DNA of 64,000 nucleotides from Rhodotorula mucilaginosa (lineage: Eukaryota > Basidiomycota > Microbotryomycetes > Sporidiobolales > Sporidiobolaceae): positions 558,001 to 622,000 of the forward strand of contig CP137869.1 in assembly GCA_034406715.1 (NCBI GenBank). Reading direction: 5' to 3'. The position numbers and the translations under genes were made by a program. Shown here one piece after another: positions 1 to 11,754 of this stretch. The notes beneath the pieces were generated by a model. It was not told where the DNA came from. It did not search any database and was given only the letters and a program-made list of their open reading frames with translations. Position 1 is the first letter of the stretch. Each line of letters opens with the position of its first letter.

Positions 1-212
1 CCTCAGCCAATCCTCACACATCCTGGATTACGGACCTGGTTCTGGTCCATCTCACCCGCAACCAACGCTGGCAGCACTGCAGTAGAGATGGATATGGTGT
101 GAGGTGGCATGTTAAAAGCTTTTGACTCTGAAACAACGAGAACTTGGTGAACCCAAGCGATACCGCTCCCGCTGCCCACTTACGAGGAGGCATTCCCTTC
201 TGAAATACACAC

Positions 213-620
213 TTATCTGCAGGATGACAGCTCAAGGAGGCAAAGTGAGCGCAATAAGGGTACAGGGCAATCGCAGTCTTCCGTGAAACTCTCGCTCATC
301 CTTGGCTGCAGCGCCAGAACGAGCTTCTGGATACTCAGCTTGTCCTCCTGCGCAATCTCATGGAGGTTCAAGTCCCTGTCCTTGCCATCTTTGCCGCTGT
401 CAAACACCTCAAGGCTGAAGATGCCGCGGAAACCGGTTTGAAGCACGGCGCGGGTGACCTTCTTGAAGGGCGAGTATTAGCCGCTGGCGTGAGGTAAAAG
501 GTCGATACGCTTTGCTCCATTGGCCGTGCGGATGCAGCTTGTCAATGTTCCTGTCCTCCAGAGGCAGTTTGACCTTGTACACATCCGAGATCCGGTAGAA
601 ATTGCTAGGACTCGTTCTGC
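213..620 (-). pseudogene. Decayed C-terminal fragment of a sugar-phosphate isomerase / dehydroshikimate-dehydratase-like TIM-barrel protein
   Basis: Read on the minus strand, about 605-500 encodes a stretch with YRISDVYKVKL and QWSKAYRPF. About 460-213 encodes VLQTGFRGIFSLEVFD followed by a helical tail. In xylose-isomerase-like TIM-barrel proteins (sugar phosphate isomerase/epimerase, fungal 3-dehydroshikimate dehydratase) a product/strand segment of this type is followed by an arginine-rich loop and then the GFRG-x-SLEVF strand near the C-terminus. The two parts lie in different frames, with a stop (TAA) just before the segment YSPFKKV that should join them, and no splice pair of normal size bridges them. 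No N-terminal two thirds of the barrel is visible upstream. I read it as a relic of a host metabolic gene. An assembly error or an unrecognised intron is possible. Family assignment is from memory of the motif and moderate at best. Confidence 0.4.
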
Positions 621-2533
621 AGACTCGTCTCGCTCTCGCTCCTTCAAGGCCTTGTTTCCAGATCTAAGTCCTCTTCACTCGCTCGCTTTTCATTCGAACC
701 CTCGCTGACTTGATCTCTCTCCCTAGACTACTACCATACTCTCGGGCTCAAGATCAAGACGACGACACGTTATTCGGATGAGGCGGCAAGTGGAGGTTGG
801 AGGAGGATCTCGGGCGCACTTTGTCGTAGCTCGCCCTCGGGCTCCCCTTCCTTTTCTTCTTCACCGCTCATATCTCGCAATCTACGCTCGATTCAGTGTT
901 ATTGTTGAGTGTCTCTCTACGGTCATTTCCCTGTCAGCAGAGTAGCCTCATCTCGCATCCGCTTGAGACGAGTGCCCTCTGCAGAAATAGATCTTGTCGC
1001 CAGGGAATTGGTTTGCGCCATCTCCTCAAGCGACGAGCGTTGGAACGGAGGCTCTTCGTCCAACGCCGCTTCGACGAGTCCATCCTCGCGTGTCGGATCT
1101 GCCCATTTGGCACCGGAGATTTCGATCGAATTGGGGATGTAGCCAAGGTTGTCGCGGTCGACCGCCTCGGTGAGCTGCCACGCCCGTCGCCTGCTTCCAG
1201 GCGGGCGCGTGCGTCGACCCTGCGAGCATTGGCGCTTGGAGTCAACACGCAGCCAGGGTAGGCAGCCGTTGAGAGAGAGCTGAGCCAAAAGTGTGAAAGC
1301 GGGCAGAGAGAAGAGCTCACAGCACCAGTTTTCGTACGCAACTCGAAAGCCCTCCTCCACACCTTGAGACGTTCACAGGTTTTCCGGACGTCCTGCACCA
1401 GCTTGTCTTGTTTCTTGTCGATGTTTTTCGGCATCGGAGCGCGCCAGGAAGCTTTGTGTGGCGTCGGAGCAGCCCTTCCGGCATTCTGTTCAGGCAAACG
1501 ACGGACGGACGAACCTGCCGTGGGCCCTATCGCCGTCATGCTTCGGCTGCACCTGTCGACCTGATGAACACGGCGTCCCATTCCTTGCTCGCTTCCGACA
1601 ATCCTTCAGGACTTTTTGAGGTGTTCCTTCTCGCGTTTCGGCTTGATCTCCTTCTCTGTCACCTAGCACAGCGTATTGAAATTGTCCCCGGCGACAACCT
1701 CGTCCCTGGACGCGCTTGCGTGGACCAACGAGTTGCGGATACTTAAACCGTTCGGAGAAGGCCGGTGCGCGTGATCACGGGGTGGAGCCAAGCTGGTGGC
1801 CGACAAGAATGGAAACGGCGTCCAGCGGATTGGTGAGCGTCCGGAGGGGGTGAAAAGACCACCCGAGGCGTAGACGAAACCCAGCTGAGCAAAACTGTGA
1901 ACGTGATCGAGCACAAGAGCGGTCGGGGGTCGGGAAACGAGCAGTATCCGCGTGTCCGCTCCGGGTGAAACGGCGCGCTGCACCGAAGGAGGGTGCCGCC
2001 AACTTGGGTACTCCGGTAGCTCATTGCATCTAGCGGATGTGAGCGAAGATCTCTCAGCTTGAGGTCCGAAGAGAGAAACGGTGAGAGAGCTGTCGGACTG
2101 CTCGGCGGGGAGGAGAGCACATCTCTGGGTGAGCGTTTGACGGAAGGTAGCGGGGAGACAGCGTGACCAGCGAGTCAGATCTACTGCTCGGAAGTAGCAG
2201 TCTAGGCAGTTTGGACGGTCCGAGTCTAGAGGGCAAGAGGCAGCTGTCGAGCGCGGCTCCACCCAACGAGCAGCTCGAGGCGAAGCTGTGTCACCCACGT
2301 CAGACTCTCTCGCTCACACTTGAAACGAGTTAGAGACGCTCGAACGCATACAGCGTGATACTCCCAGCCCGCGCAGCTCAACCCTCCCGCTTCCAGCCCG
2401 CCAGTTCTGTCGTTGCCGCCGCTGCTGCTGCAACCCGCTCATCCGCTCTCGCCAGTCTCCACACCACCCAGCCGCAAGGGGAGCCTTCGAGTAACTCGAC
2501 CATCCACTCAGTAGACCGCAGACTCGCCACGCC
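621..2533. other. No supportable gene; 5' region of the CDC55-type gene at its right end
   Basis: Several open frames exist on both strands, the longest on the minus strand at 1663-2298, but their translations are Arg/Ser/Pro-rich, overlap one another and show no recognisable domain or clean splice structure. I treat them as chance frames in GC-rich DNA. The last ~200 bases before 2534 are CT-rich, which is usual for the 5' leader of genes in this window. Confidence 0.5.
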
Positions 2534-4998
2534 ATGTCGGGCATCAACCAGGTCTCGAGCGACGACGCAGGTTGGCGCTTCGCCCAGTGCTTTGGAGACA
2601 AGGTCAGTCCACCACTTCGCCTCCCTCTCCGGGCAGGCAGAACAGCGCACAGCGAGTCTTTACACGACTAGGCATACTGACCATGCGCTCGCACACTCGG
2701 CTCAGGGCGAAGTCGAGGACATCACAGAAGCCGACATCATCTGTCAGTCCCATCCGAGCACCCCCCGCCTCTGGCCACCCTGGCGAGACTGCACGCGCTT
2801 TTGAGGGGGGCCTAGTACCAGACGAGAATACAAAAACCGACTGGGTGCGACCCGCCCGGCAATGGGAGTCCGCCCGGTTGACCTCGGAGGAGCCACCTCG
2901 CCCCGCCTCCGGGCCCGTCATCATCATCATCATCGCTTCGAACCTCGTCGCAGACCAACCCACAAACGAGGCGCACACATTGCAGGGGATCACTGATACC
3001 AATCATCTCCTCGGAACAGCCTGCGTCGAGTTTGACCACACGGGCGACTACCTCGCGACCGGCGACAAGGGCGGCCGCGTCGTCCTGTTTGAGCGCAACG
3101 AGAACAAGAAGGGCTGCGAGTACAAGTTCTACACCGAGTTCCAGTCGCACGAACCCGAGTTTGACTACCTCAAGTCGCTCGAGATTGAGGAAAAGATCAA
3201 CAAGATCCGGTGGTGCAAGCGCCAGAATGCCGCCCATTTCCTCCTCTCGACCAACGGTCAGTCTGTCTGCCTATCCTCTCTTTCCTTTTCCCGCTCGCCC
3301 GCTGACTTGTTCCCGCACCGACCGCACGCAGACAAGACGATCAAGCTGTGGAAGGTGTTTGAAAAGTCGCTCAAGGTCGTCGCCGAGAACAACAGCTCTG
3401 CCCAAGCCGGTCCGAACCCCCCCTCGCCCCCGCCCGCTTCCGCCCTCCCTTCCTCCGGTCTCCCGTCATCACCCTCCGCAGCAGCATCCTCCTCCGGCGG
3501 GACCGACGTGAACGGGACGCCGTACCTCCGGTTGCCGCGCATGACGTACCACGACACGATCGTCGCCGCCGTGCCGAGAAAGGTCTACGCCAACGCGCAC
3601 GCGTACCACATCAACTCGGTCTCGGTCAACTCGGACGGCGAGACGTACATGAGCGCGGACGACCTCCGGATCAACCTCTGGAACCTCAACATCTCGGACC
3701 AGTCCTTCAGTGCGTCCTCTCTCTCTCTCTCTTCTACGCCTGGATCGCCCTCAACGGAGTGTCTTTCTTGCTGACTGCGGCGTGACGCGGACGTCCGAAC
3801 GGGCGCGCAGACATCCTCGACATCAAGCCGGCCAACATGGAGGAGTTGACAGAAGTCATCACGGCGGCCGAGTTCCACCCGGTCTCGTGCAACCTGTTCT
3901 GCTACTCGTCCTCCAAGGGCACTGTCAAGCTCGCCGACATGCGAGAACAGGCACTGTGCGACAAGCACGCGAAGCGTGAGTCGCTCCCCTCTGCTCTTGC
4001 TTTCGAACTGCCGGTCAACCACTGCGGCGCTACGTCCGCCCAGCAGGGATGGCTGGCTGTTCTCGAAGAAGTAAGATGGGAGTCCCAGAAAATTGACTCC
4101 TCCCCTTGCCAACAGTGTACGAAGAGGAGGAGGACCCGTCGAACAAGTCGTTCTTCAGCGAGATCATCTCGTCCGTGTCGGACGTCAAGTTCTCCAAGGA
4201 CGGCCGGTACCTCCTCTCGCGCGACTACCTCACGCTCCGGATCTGGGACGTCAACATGGACAACAAGCCGGTGCAGACGATCAACGTGCACGATCACCTC
4301 CGGAGCAAGCTGTGCGACCTGTACGAGAACGACTGCATCTTTGACAAGTTTGAGTGCACCTTTTCCGGCGACGGCAAGTAAGTCTGGCTCCCCGCGCCAT
4401 GCCTCTATCTTCATTCTTGGCGTTCGGCAATGGCTGATCGAGCACGTCTTTGCCTCGCCGCCGCGCAGGAACGTCCTCTCCGGCTCGTACAACAACTACT
4501 TCCACATCTACGACACGGACGCGACTCAGGACATTGTCCTCCAGGCGGACAAGTCGGCGTTCAAGGCCAAGAAGATTGGCGGCAAGAACAGCAAGGGCGC
4601 CGCCGGGGCTGGAGGCGCGGGTGGCGCGGGCGGCAAAGGGGGCAAGAACGGCAAGCCGATCGTCGATACCGAGAACATTGACTACAACAAGAAGATCCTG
4701 CACGCGAGTTGGCACCCGAGGGAAGACACGGTGAGCACACTCGATTCTTTTCGTGGCTCCTCCCGTTCCCTCCAATCATGTCCCGTGCGATCATGTGCTC
4801 GTGACCGAGGGTTTGAGGATCAAACAGCGACTGACGCAAAAAAATCTGTCTCTCTCTCTCTTGCGCGTGTTCTTGTCTCCGCTCGTACAGATCGCGATCG
4901 CAGCGACCAACAACCTGTTCCTCTTCTCCAAGCCCGGCCAATCGTCGTCTTCGACCCCGTCCAGCGGCGGCACGACTACAAGCGGCGGAGCGCCCTAG
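2534..4998 (+). CDS. CDC55: Protein phosphatase 2A regulatory subunit B (B55/CDC55 family, WD40)
   Basis: This is the substrate-targeting B55 subunit of PP2A, which in fungi acts in mitotic exit, morphogenesis and stress control. Eight exons fit without a frame break: 2534-2602, 2706-2742, 3020-3256, 3332-3709, 3811-3975, 4116-4377, 4469-4730 and 4891-4998, giving 505 residues. The N-terminus has [10 protein letters not shown] and the first blade has [20 protein letters not shown], both B55 hallmarks. Later come [18 protein letters not shown] and a YNNYFHIYD segment. A Pro/Ser/Ala-rich insert lies in exon 4 (about 3405-3510) and a Gly/Ala/Lys-rich insert in exon 7 (about 4590-4660). Both sit between blades and are longer than in yeast Cdc55. 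The start is the first ATG in frame with the conserved N-terminus. The 3' end faces the next gene on the opposite strand. Confidence 0.95.
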
Positions 4999-5642
4999 GT
5001 AGTAGACCCTTTCGGTTCCCGCCTCGGCGCCTCCGCTTCGCGCGTCGCCGTCGAATCCGCCGCCTCTGTTGTTCCACATCGCCTCTAATCTCTTTTCCGA
5101 CTACGCCCCGTCTCGAATTCTCTTCCACCTCGAAGACACTCTCGCCGTTCTTCGCACATTCGCCCCCCCTCACATCGTACAAAGTTGTCGCAATTCGCAC
5201 CTTCCGTCCCCCCGCCCCCCCTTGCTCGCTCGCTTCCTCTCGCCCCGTTCGCCTCGATGCGTGCCGTCCATCTCTTTCTGAATACTTCGACTGCCTCCGT
5301 CGTCGACAAAGGAGCCGCGCTCGTCCGGCTTATTCCGCATACCTTTCGCCCGCGCTCTCGTCCACCGGACCCTCGACCTACCGCCATTCTACACGTTATT
5401 CTCGAATCCCCTCTACTTTCTCTTTTCACCTTTATTGTCTTTCTCCCACCCTGTCACAGATTAGCTCTACCGCCTCCCCTTTCCTCCCTCCACACTTTTT
5501 CCTCTGCTCTTCGTTTGGCTCTGCCGTAACCGAATCTGAACTCTGAATCTGAATACGAAATACAACGCTGTCAACCCCTAGACACCCTCGAGTTCCCAAT
5601 TATCTGGCACACGGCGCCGGGAGTGGCTATGAACAAATCTCG
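4999..5642. other. Convergent intergenic spacer, pyrimidine-rich
   Basis: This lies between the stop of the B55 gene and the stop of the minus-strand F-box/RCC1 gene. It is strongly C/T-rich on the plus strand. The small open frames here are low-complexity and unsupported. It presumably holds the 3' UTRs of both genes. I see no RNA gene or repeat. Confidence 0.6.
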
Positions 5643-8112
5643 TCAAGACGCCGAGTCGTCCAACGGCCTGCGATAAGTGGCGCCGCCTCCGCCTCTCGTC
5701 AAACCGCTTCCTCCTGCACCCCTGTTTGCGCCACGCCCAGCGAACCCGATGCGGAACGGGCCGGCGCGAACATTGATGCCGCCGAGACCGGCACCTGCGG
5801 CGTCCGTCGCTGGAGTGAGAGGAGCTGCTTCGCCCGACGGCGAGCTGCGCACAGCCTGAGCGGGATAACAATCGATGACCGGTGTCTCGACTTTCGCCCC
5901 CGCAGCCGCACGCGACCCCTCGTCGGGATTGAGATCGACCGCCAGGCAGCCGCTGTGCCACCCGCCTGCGGTGATCGAGTAAACAAACTTGTTCCGCTTT
6001 GTTCGAGTCGTCGGCGTAGAGGCAGGTCCGGGCGCTCCGCCACGCCCGCCGTCGACGGTAGAAAGCTGCCCCTCCCCGTCAAAAATGATCTCGGTCGGCT
6101 TGTCGACTCGCTCCGGCGGGTTGACGTGACGTCGGGGCACGACCGCCGGACCTGGTCCGCCGAGGAGACCGCCCGGGAGGAGACTCGAGAGATACGCGGG
6201 AGTGGCAGGCATCGGAGGCAGGAAGGCCTGAGCTCGCTGTACCAATCCCGGTGCGGGAGTGGCCGCAGTCGGCGTGGCAGCGGCGGGCTCTTCGTGAGGC
6301 AGCGGTGGCGGGATCGCGAGTGGTGTGTTGGGTAGGTCAGGGTGTCCGAGCCCCAAGGCGCCGCTCGAATAGGCTCCCCAGCTATAGACGCGGCCTGTGG
6401 GTGGAAACAAAGTTCGTCTGCAAAGCTGCTGAAGGGAGCAAAAAGGGCAGACTCACCGTTCGAGGTCAAAGCCAGGTTGTGGTAATCGCCGTGAGCTAGT
6501 CTGTGCGTTCGAGTCCTCATCAGTATGCAAGCAGAAACCGAGAGCGTAGAGGACGTACTGGATGACCCCGAGGTTCTGCAGCTCGGGGATGATTTGCGGC
6601 CGCGTCTCGCCCTTTTTGCCGAGGAGCACGACTGAGCCTTCGTTCGTCGCGGTCGAAGGAACAGAGTCTGTGCAGAGCGGTCGGTTAGTCTCGGCAAAGC
6701 GTCAAAGGAAGGGAGTTCGCACACTCACAGGCTGCGAAAGTGTTGAAGTGCGCCGAGATGTGCGTGATCTTGACCGCAGACGGTACCAATGTTGGATCGG
6801 TTGCGTGCTCGCGAATAGCCGCCGCCGAGCAGAACGCCTCGAGACATGTCCACTGACGGCGACCTGTCAGGAAGTCGTGCTCCAACTCGGAAATGGCCGC
6901 AGTTTCGCCATGTCGATTGCGAGTGGCGGGCGTCAACGAGATGTCGAGATAAAAGACCTTGCCAGCGTCGCTCAGCACGACGATAAACTCGTCACCGCAC
7001 GCGACTTTGCGAATGCGGTCTGGCGGTGTGGCGTTCTCTGGCAAAGGAGGCAACTTGATCGAGTTGACGCGCAAGGCAAACGTCACGCCTTGGGTTGTCG
7101 CGTCAAAAGCGGCAGCGTCCTCGCCCGCTGCGCGAGCGGCCACGTCGACGACGTTCGGATCCGGTTTCCACCACATGTAGAGATCGCTCGTGGCGGTCAG
7201 GATGGTAGAATAGGCCTGCGTGACGAGGAGTGTGTGTCAGTGGCTTGAAACCAGCAAAGACTTTCAAGGACGCCAAACACACCCAGCCTGCATGGATAGA
7301 TATGACATCCGAGGCGGAGAGACGCGGCTGCTCAGACGACCCCCAGCGTCCGTCCTCGTCCTGAACGTTGGCAACTCGACCGGCCGCCCGGTACTCCCAC
7401 ACTTTGCCGTCTTCGCCGAGCAGCACGACGTGCTCCCTTCCCGCAGTGAGCTGCTGCACGGGTCCGATCTCGTCCATCTGCGGCAATACTCGCGGTTCCA
7501 GGGTCGTCTGGCCCTTGTTGAGCTCGCGAGACGGGGCGAGACCGGGTCCGGAGGGTTGCAGTTCACCCCAGGAGACGACTTTGCCGGTCAAGGTCAATGC
7601 GTGGAAGGACCATCCTCCTGCAGCGAGCGTGGTCGGTGGTTCGGGCAGCCTGATCCGAGTCGGTACGGGCAGTCCTCCGCGGATAAGGCGACGGCGGAGA
7701 GCGTCCGAGATCCTGGACGAAGCGGGCCATCGCTCGGGCGGGATTCCGAGCCGCCCGTTCTGGTTCGCCTGCGCGTGGGGTGCGTCAGCCGACTATGGCA
7801 CTCGTGGGTAGCTCGCGTTCCTGGAGCGGCAGACTCAACCCCCCACACGAGTGCCGATGACGACGCGAGCTGTGTGTAGAGCCGGTACCATCCCGTCCGG
7901 CGCCCCGTAGAGTGGACCGGGAACTTGAAGTCGCGGACTGCACGTCTCTGCCACAAGATCTCGCACGGGGAGCCGGCCGTGGCGATAAAGTCGTGCCAGC
8001 GTCGCGAAGTGGCGCCCAAAGCGGCGAGACTCTGCGGCGAGCAAGCAGGGAGGACGCTGTCGACGAGGATGTCGTTCGGGATACGAGCAAGCGGATCTTC
8101 CATGTCGGTCAT
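5643..8112 (-). CDS. F-box protein with RCC1-type repeats (SAF1-like SCF substrate receptor)
   Basis: The likely role is an SCF ubiquitin-ligase adaptor. An N-terminal F-box (DPLARIPNDILVDSVLPAC, then LGATSRRWHDF) would bind Skp1, and a C-terminal RCC1-like beta-propeller would bind substrate. The start MTDMEDP is at 8112, with a second in-frame ATG at 8103. Exon 1 runs to about 7840, and exon 2 begins at 7768 after a CAG acceptor. Propeller repeats are visible as GKVVSWGELQPSG, GREHVVLLGEDGKVWEYR, CGDEFIVVLSDAGKVFYLD, HGDYHNLALTSNG and GRVYSWGAYSSGALGLG. Further short introns interrupt the region 5970-7260 (for example near 7215-7290, 6672-6730 and 6400-6500). I did not fix every junction. 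The C-terminal ~100 residues are Ala/Gly-rich. S. cerevisiae Saf1 has the same domain order, but the orthology is inferred. Confidence 0.8.
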
Positions 8113-8210
8113 AGCGAGCCGGAAACAGCGAGGTCCAGGGAAGAGAGAGAGAAAGAAGGCGCGAGCGGTGTGAGACGGCGACGTCTTGACAACTCCGACT
8201 GCATAGAAGC

Positions 8211-8224
8211 TTTTTTTTTTTTTT
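8211..8224 (+). promoter_or_regulatory. T14 tract upstream of the F-box/RCC1 gene
   Basis: An uninterrupted run of 14 T lies about 100 bases upstream of the minus-strand start codon at 8112, so it is an A14 run on the sense strand. Poly(dA:dT) tracts of this kind exclude nucleosomes in fungal promoters. That function is inferred from position only. Confidence 0.35.
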
Positions 8225-8384
8225 GCGTCGTCCCAAAGAGAGAAGAAGCGTGGTCTGCTCTCAGGAGATGGCTCGGGGCGCGCGCGCAAAATGAGTGGAA
8301 ACCGGTTCGAACCGAACAACAACAGATATGGTTACGACAAGGGGGGCTGATGGACCGAACGGAAGAGTCACTGCGCGACACTCG

Positions 8385-9248
8385 TCACCGCTTTCCGATC
8401 CCAACCTTGGTGCCCGGCCGCGTGCGTACCGGTCCACCGCCTCGAACGCCCGAAGCCGCCCGCGCGGTCTTTTCCTCCATCAATTCCACCTCTTTGCCGA
8501 GTTTGTTCTTCCGATTCCGCAGCGTCTCGAGTTCTTGCTCGAGTGCGTCGAGCGTAGCCTGTTCGACAGTGACGGGAGCCTGTGGTCGTGCTGCCGCCTG
8601 TGTTCGCTTCTCGAGCTGCGAGGGATCAGCAGACATGGTCAGCGTACTTATTCCGTCTCCCCCGATCCTGGAGTCGGAAGAGTCGCTCCCAGTATGTTCT
8701 CAGACCGCCAAGAGGAACGCTCCAGCGTGAAAACCGGCTCGTCAACTCACCTTGGCGTGCAAGGCGCGCTCGCGCTGTTTCAACTCCTCCAACCCGTCCT
8801 CGGCGCGGGCAATGAATTCCTCAATCTGCGGCGCCATCTCGTTCGCCACTGCTCGTTGCGCAGCAAACACTTCGGGCTCAGTCACGAGATCAAACATCTG
8901 CAGGAGAGAGGCTGGGACGTTGGCGGGGCGGACTTGGGGACCGCAAACAGGACGAGGACGCACCCTGCGACTCTGCACGATTCCGGCGAGGCGCGGCAAG
9001 TCCATCGTTCCTTGATGCAAGATCTCGACGGCCGACTGCATCTGTGAGCGGTACATACGCTTGCACAGTGATCAGTCGCCGGGTTGACATCAAGCGGTCC
9101 TCGCATCGCCGATGCACTTCCCCTCGAGCAGGACCTCAGCACTCACGTTGGCTCCGCAGGCGTGTAGCCCCTGCGAGCACGCTTCGAGTGCTGCCCAGTG
9201 TGAAGCACTCGGCGGTGCGGGATACATCGACTGGCGAGCGCGCGACAT
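8385..9248 (-). CDS. SPC19: DASH/Dam1 complex subunit Spc19
   Basis: This is a component of the DASH/Dam1 ring that couples kinetochores to spindle microtubules in fungi. Four exons fit in frame: 9248-9147, 9041-8964, 8897-8751 and 8615-8385, giving 185 residues, close to the usual family size. The N-terminus has LEACSQGLHACGAN, equivalent to the family's Cys/Leu-rich first helix. The centre has FDLVTEPEVFAAQ, followed by APQIEEFIARAEDGLEELKQ and RERALHAK, the strongest family signature. The last exon is a coiled coil (TLDALEQELETLRNRKNKLG) with a basic tail. The start at 9248 is the only ATG that keeps the first exon in frame. It lies upstream of the F-box/RCC1 gene on the same strand with a 272-base gap. 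Confidence 0.88.
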
Positions 9249-9828
9249 GATTGTTGAGCGACCGAAAGGGACTTTGACGCGGCGACTCTGGGGGCGAGCT
9301 AGCGGAGGTGCAGGCGCGTCGTGGCGGTCGAGTGAGAGGTATCGAGTGCTAGCTGTACACGTCTGCGGCTCTGCTCGGCTAGTTCGCGGTGACAGCGAGA
9401 GCGAGAGATGCGCCTGATGAAAGGCGGAGACTGGTCTCGCGCCTCCCCTCGACGAGTTGCCCGTCCTCAGCGCAGCTGCTCAATTCATCCCGGAAGCCCT
9501 CCCTTTCGAGGACATAGTTCCCTCGCAGCATCCTTGTGCACAGTCTGTTTGCCCGAGGCTACCTTTTCGGATTGACCGAAAGGGGTAACGGGATGGACAG
9601 GCAACGAAAATTTCACAAGCAAAACACGACCTTCTCGAAACCCTTTCCCGGCGCCCTACAGGCTATCGACCCAGCGGATCAAAGGTGCCCTGCGCCTGCA
9701 GTGCGCTGACAATAGTTGGCTTGCTGGCGGGGGGAGAGGCGGACTCGTCCGAGCGTTGCCTGCGATTCCGGCGTGACCGGCATATCAAAGGGCTAAAGCT
9801 CGCAAGTAAGTTTGAGAAGTAGGTGCCT
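9249..9828. other. Intergenic region, no gene seen
   Basis: This holds the putative promoter of SPC19 on the left and unannotated sequence on the right. GC content drops towards 9800, where the lower-GC unknown gene begins. No open frame with coding character was found. Confidence 0.5.
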
Positions 9829-11754
9829 CTAGACAGGAGAAGCGCTCACTAGATCAACCGCTTCATACCAGCTGGGATAGCTTGGGTTGTGTCCCCACCT
9901 CCCATTGGCGCGGTCAAACGCGGCGCAGAGATTCTCCGCTCTGTTCCCCTTTTTGGACTCATTCTGCGGGTGTTGCATGTCAATGTGGGACCAGAAAGAG
10001 TCTTGGAGAGCTGTTAACACTCACAAGAGCTGCCAGGCGACCATCTAGCGTTGTTTTGGGCCTCAGAATCTTGATCAGGGAATGCAAGCGTGCTGAGACA
10101 AGGTCACGATCCAGCCGCGTCCATGCCTTCCAGATGCTGGCCTGCCGCTCCACCCATGTGAGGCAGATTTGGCCAGGCTTGCTTGCAGAGAGCTTAAATT
10201 CCCTGCACGCAGAGAAAAGCATTGCGCGGGCAGCGACAAACTTTGCAGTTTGACGCGAGATGAGCATGATGCGCGAAAAAGTTGCTTTGGCACACATTGC
10301 GCTTAGCTGCTCCCTTGATTTCTTGACCTAAAGCAGCTAGGGATCAACACTGTGTCAAGTACCAGCACTCGCGAGCGCATGAACAAACCTTCTCCGGGTT
10401 CCAATGCAGATGAGACTCTCGCAGCATGTGCGGTAGGGCCTCGTTGATCTGCTTGTCCTGCAGGCAGTTCAATTGAGGTGTGGTGTCAGTGCATGATTCT
10501 TGGACCAATAGGGGGAAAGACTTGCAAATAGGTTCACACTCCTCCGTTGCCTGGACTCCAAGTTTTCAGCAGAGTGTCAAAAAATTCGGCAATGTGTTTC
10601 TGCCACTTAAGTGTGCAGTCTTTGTAGCAGGAGTCCTCTAGAAGCCGCCACACCCTATCTCTGTGATCTCTGGCCTTGTTTTGCAGGGCCTCTGCCTCCG
10701 GTGTGTTGATAGCTCGTCGGTCAATCTCGTCGAAAAACTTGCGACTGGCTGACCACACGGGATCCATGCTCCGTGAAGTGGCAATCACTGATGTGTATGC
10801 ATGTTCAGCCTGTACTACCATGGAAAGTACATCAGTCTGCTCCCCTGCGGCTGGACAGAGATGCCATAACACGGCGCACCACTTCATCCAGACTCGCAAA
10901 GAAGGCTGGAGGATGCTGGCAGACCGCAGCCTGGCCAGACTCAGACAGGTGAGCAACTAGCTCCCCTCTTCACAAGAGGCCAGCCGGACTTACAAAGTAC
11001 GCCTCTCTCTCTCTTTCATAGTGTTGAGACTTGAAACCCTGTCCGCCACTGTTGATAGCACATCAAATAAAGGTTGTTGTTGCGCCCCTGGCAGAAGTGC
11101 CGCAAAGAGCATGTAGTCATGTATGACACATAACTCAAAGACGAAGCGGAGGTAATGCGCAAGCAGTGATTCTGTTCCCTGCAGGCCCGTGTTGCTGAGC
11201 GATACTTGACGGATCCTCGACACTGTATCTGCCATTCTAACCAGAGAGGCTGTAGCCAAAGTGACAGTCAGTGGCCAAGGTAAGAGTAACGGCTGTCCAG
11301 ATGGGTACCTTTGTGCTCGGGCTTGTCCTGCTCATGCACAGGAAGTCAGCTTTGCAACAGCACCGGCAGGCCACTGTTCCGCTCTCACCAATGTGTACCA
11401 GCCACCTCCGCTGATTGTAAGGCAGCTCTTCCTCAGGTGGGTCTGTTCAAGAGGGAAGCAGAGGTCAATCACCGACGCGGTTCACTTGTGCAACGCAGCC
11501 AAGAGCATCAGCAGATCGAGTTCTCTCGCCTCGCGTTTGGCACGCAAAAGCACGCCAGCCAAGTCCATGTAGATACCAGAGATCCAGGTCACAAGCTGGA
11601 CTGGCCATCCTCGCTGAAACCATTTGTCTAGGTTGGGTTTGAGTTCGTTGACCAGAGCCCGCTCGTCGGCCGAGAGATCCGAAGCGTCACAGGCGCGTTG
11701 GAGCAATTTGATTGCATCGAGCAGACTCTGCTTGCCGTTGTCGGGCAAGGACAT
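9829..11754 (-). CDS. Uncharacterised multi-exon gene of lower GC
   Basis: I do not recognise this gene. Minus-strand frames with clear coding character follow one another from 11754 downwards. The proposed start MSLPDNGKQSLLDAI (11754) leads into a helical region with WFQRGWPVQLVTWISGIYMD. A Cys-rich stretch follows at about 11435-11310, with the motif CRCCCKADFLC. Then come a helical block at 11235-11000 (YLRFVFELCVIHDYMLFAALL), a block at 10940-10540 (FDEIDRRAINTPEAEALQNK, then LKWQKHIAEFFDTLLKTW), a block at 10300-10020 and a last exon around 9990-9829. The blocks are separated by AG/GT-flanked gaps, but I could not fix all junctions. The first junction near 11480 does not join cleanly in phase, so the gene may be damaged or the start wrong. 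Base composition is visibly less GC-rich than the neighbouring housekeeping genes. It sits beside a transposon and a duplicated segment. Confidence 0.5.

Noticed and set aside
1663-2298. 211-codon minus-strand frame
   Set aside because: Ser/Pro/Arg-rich with overlapping alternatives in two other frames, no domain and no splice context.
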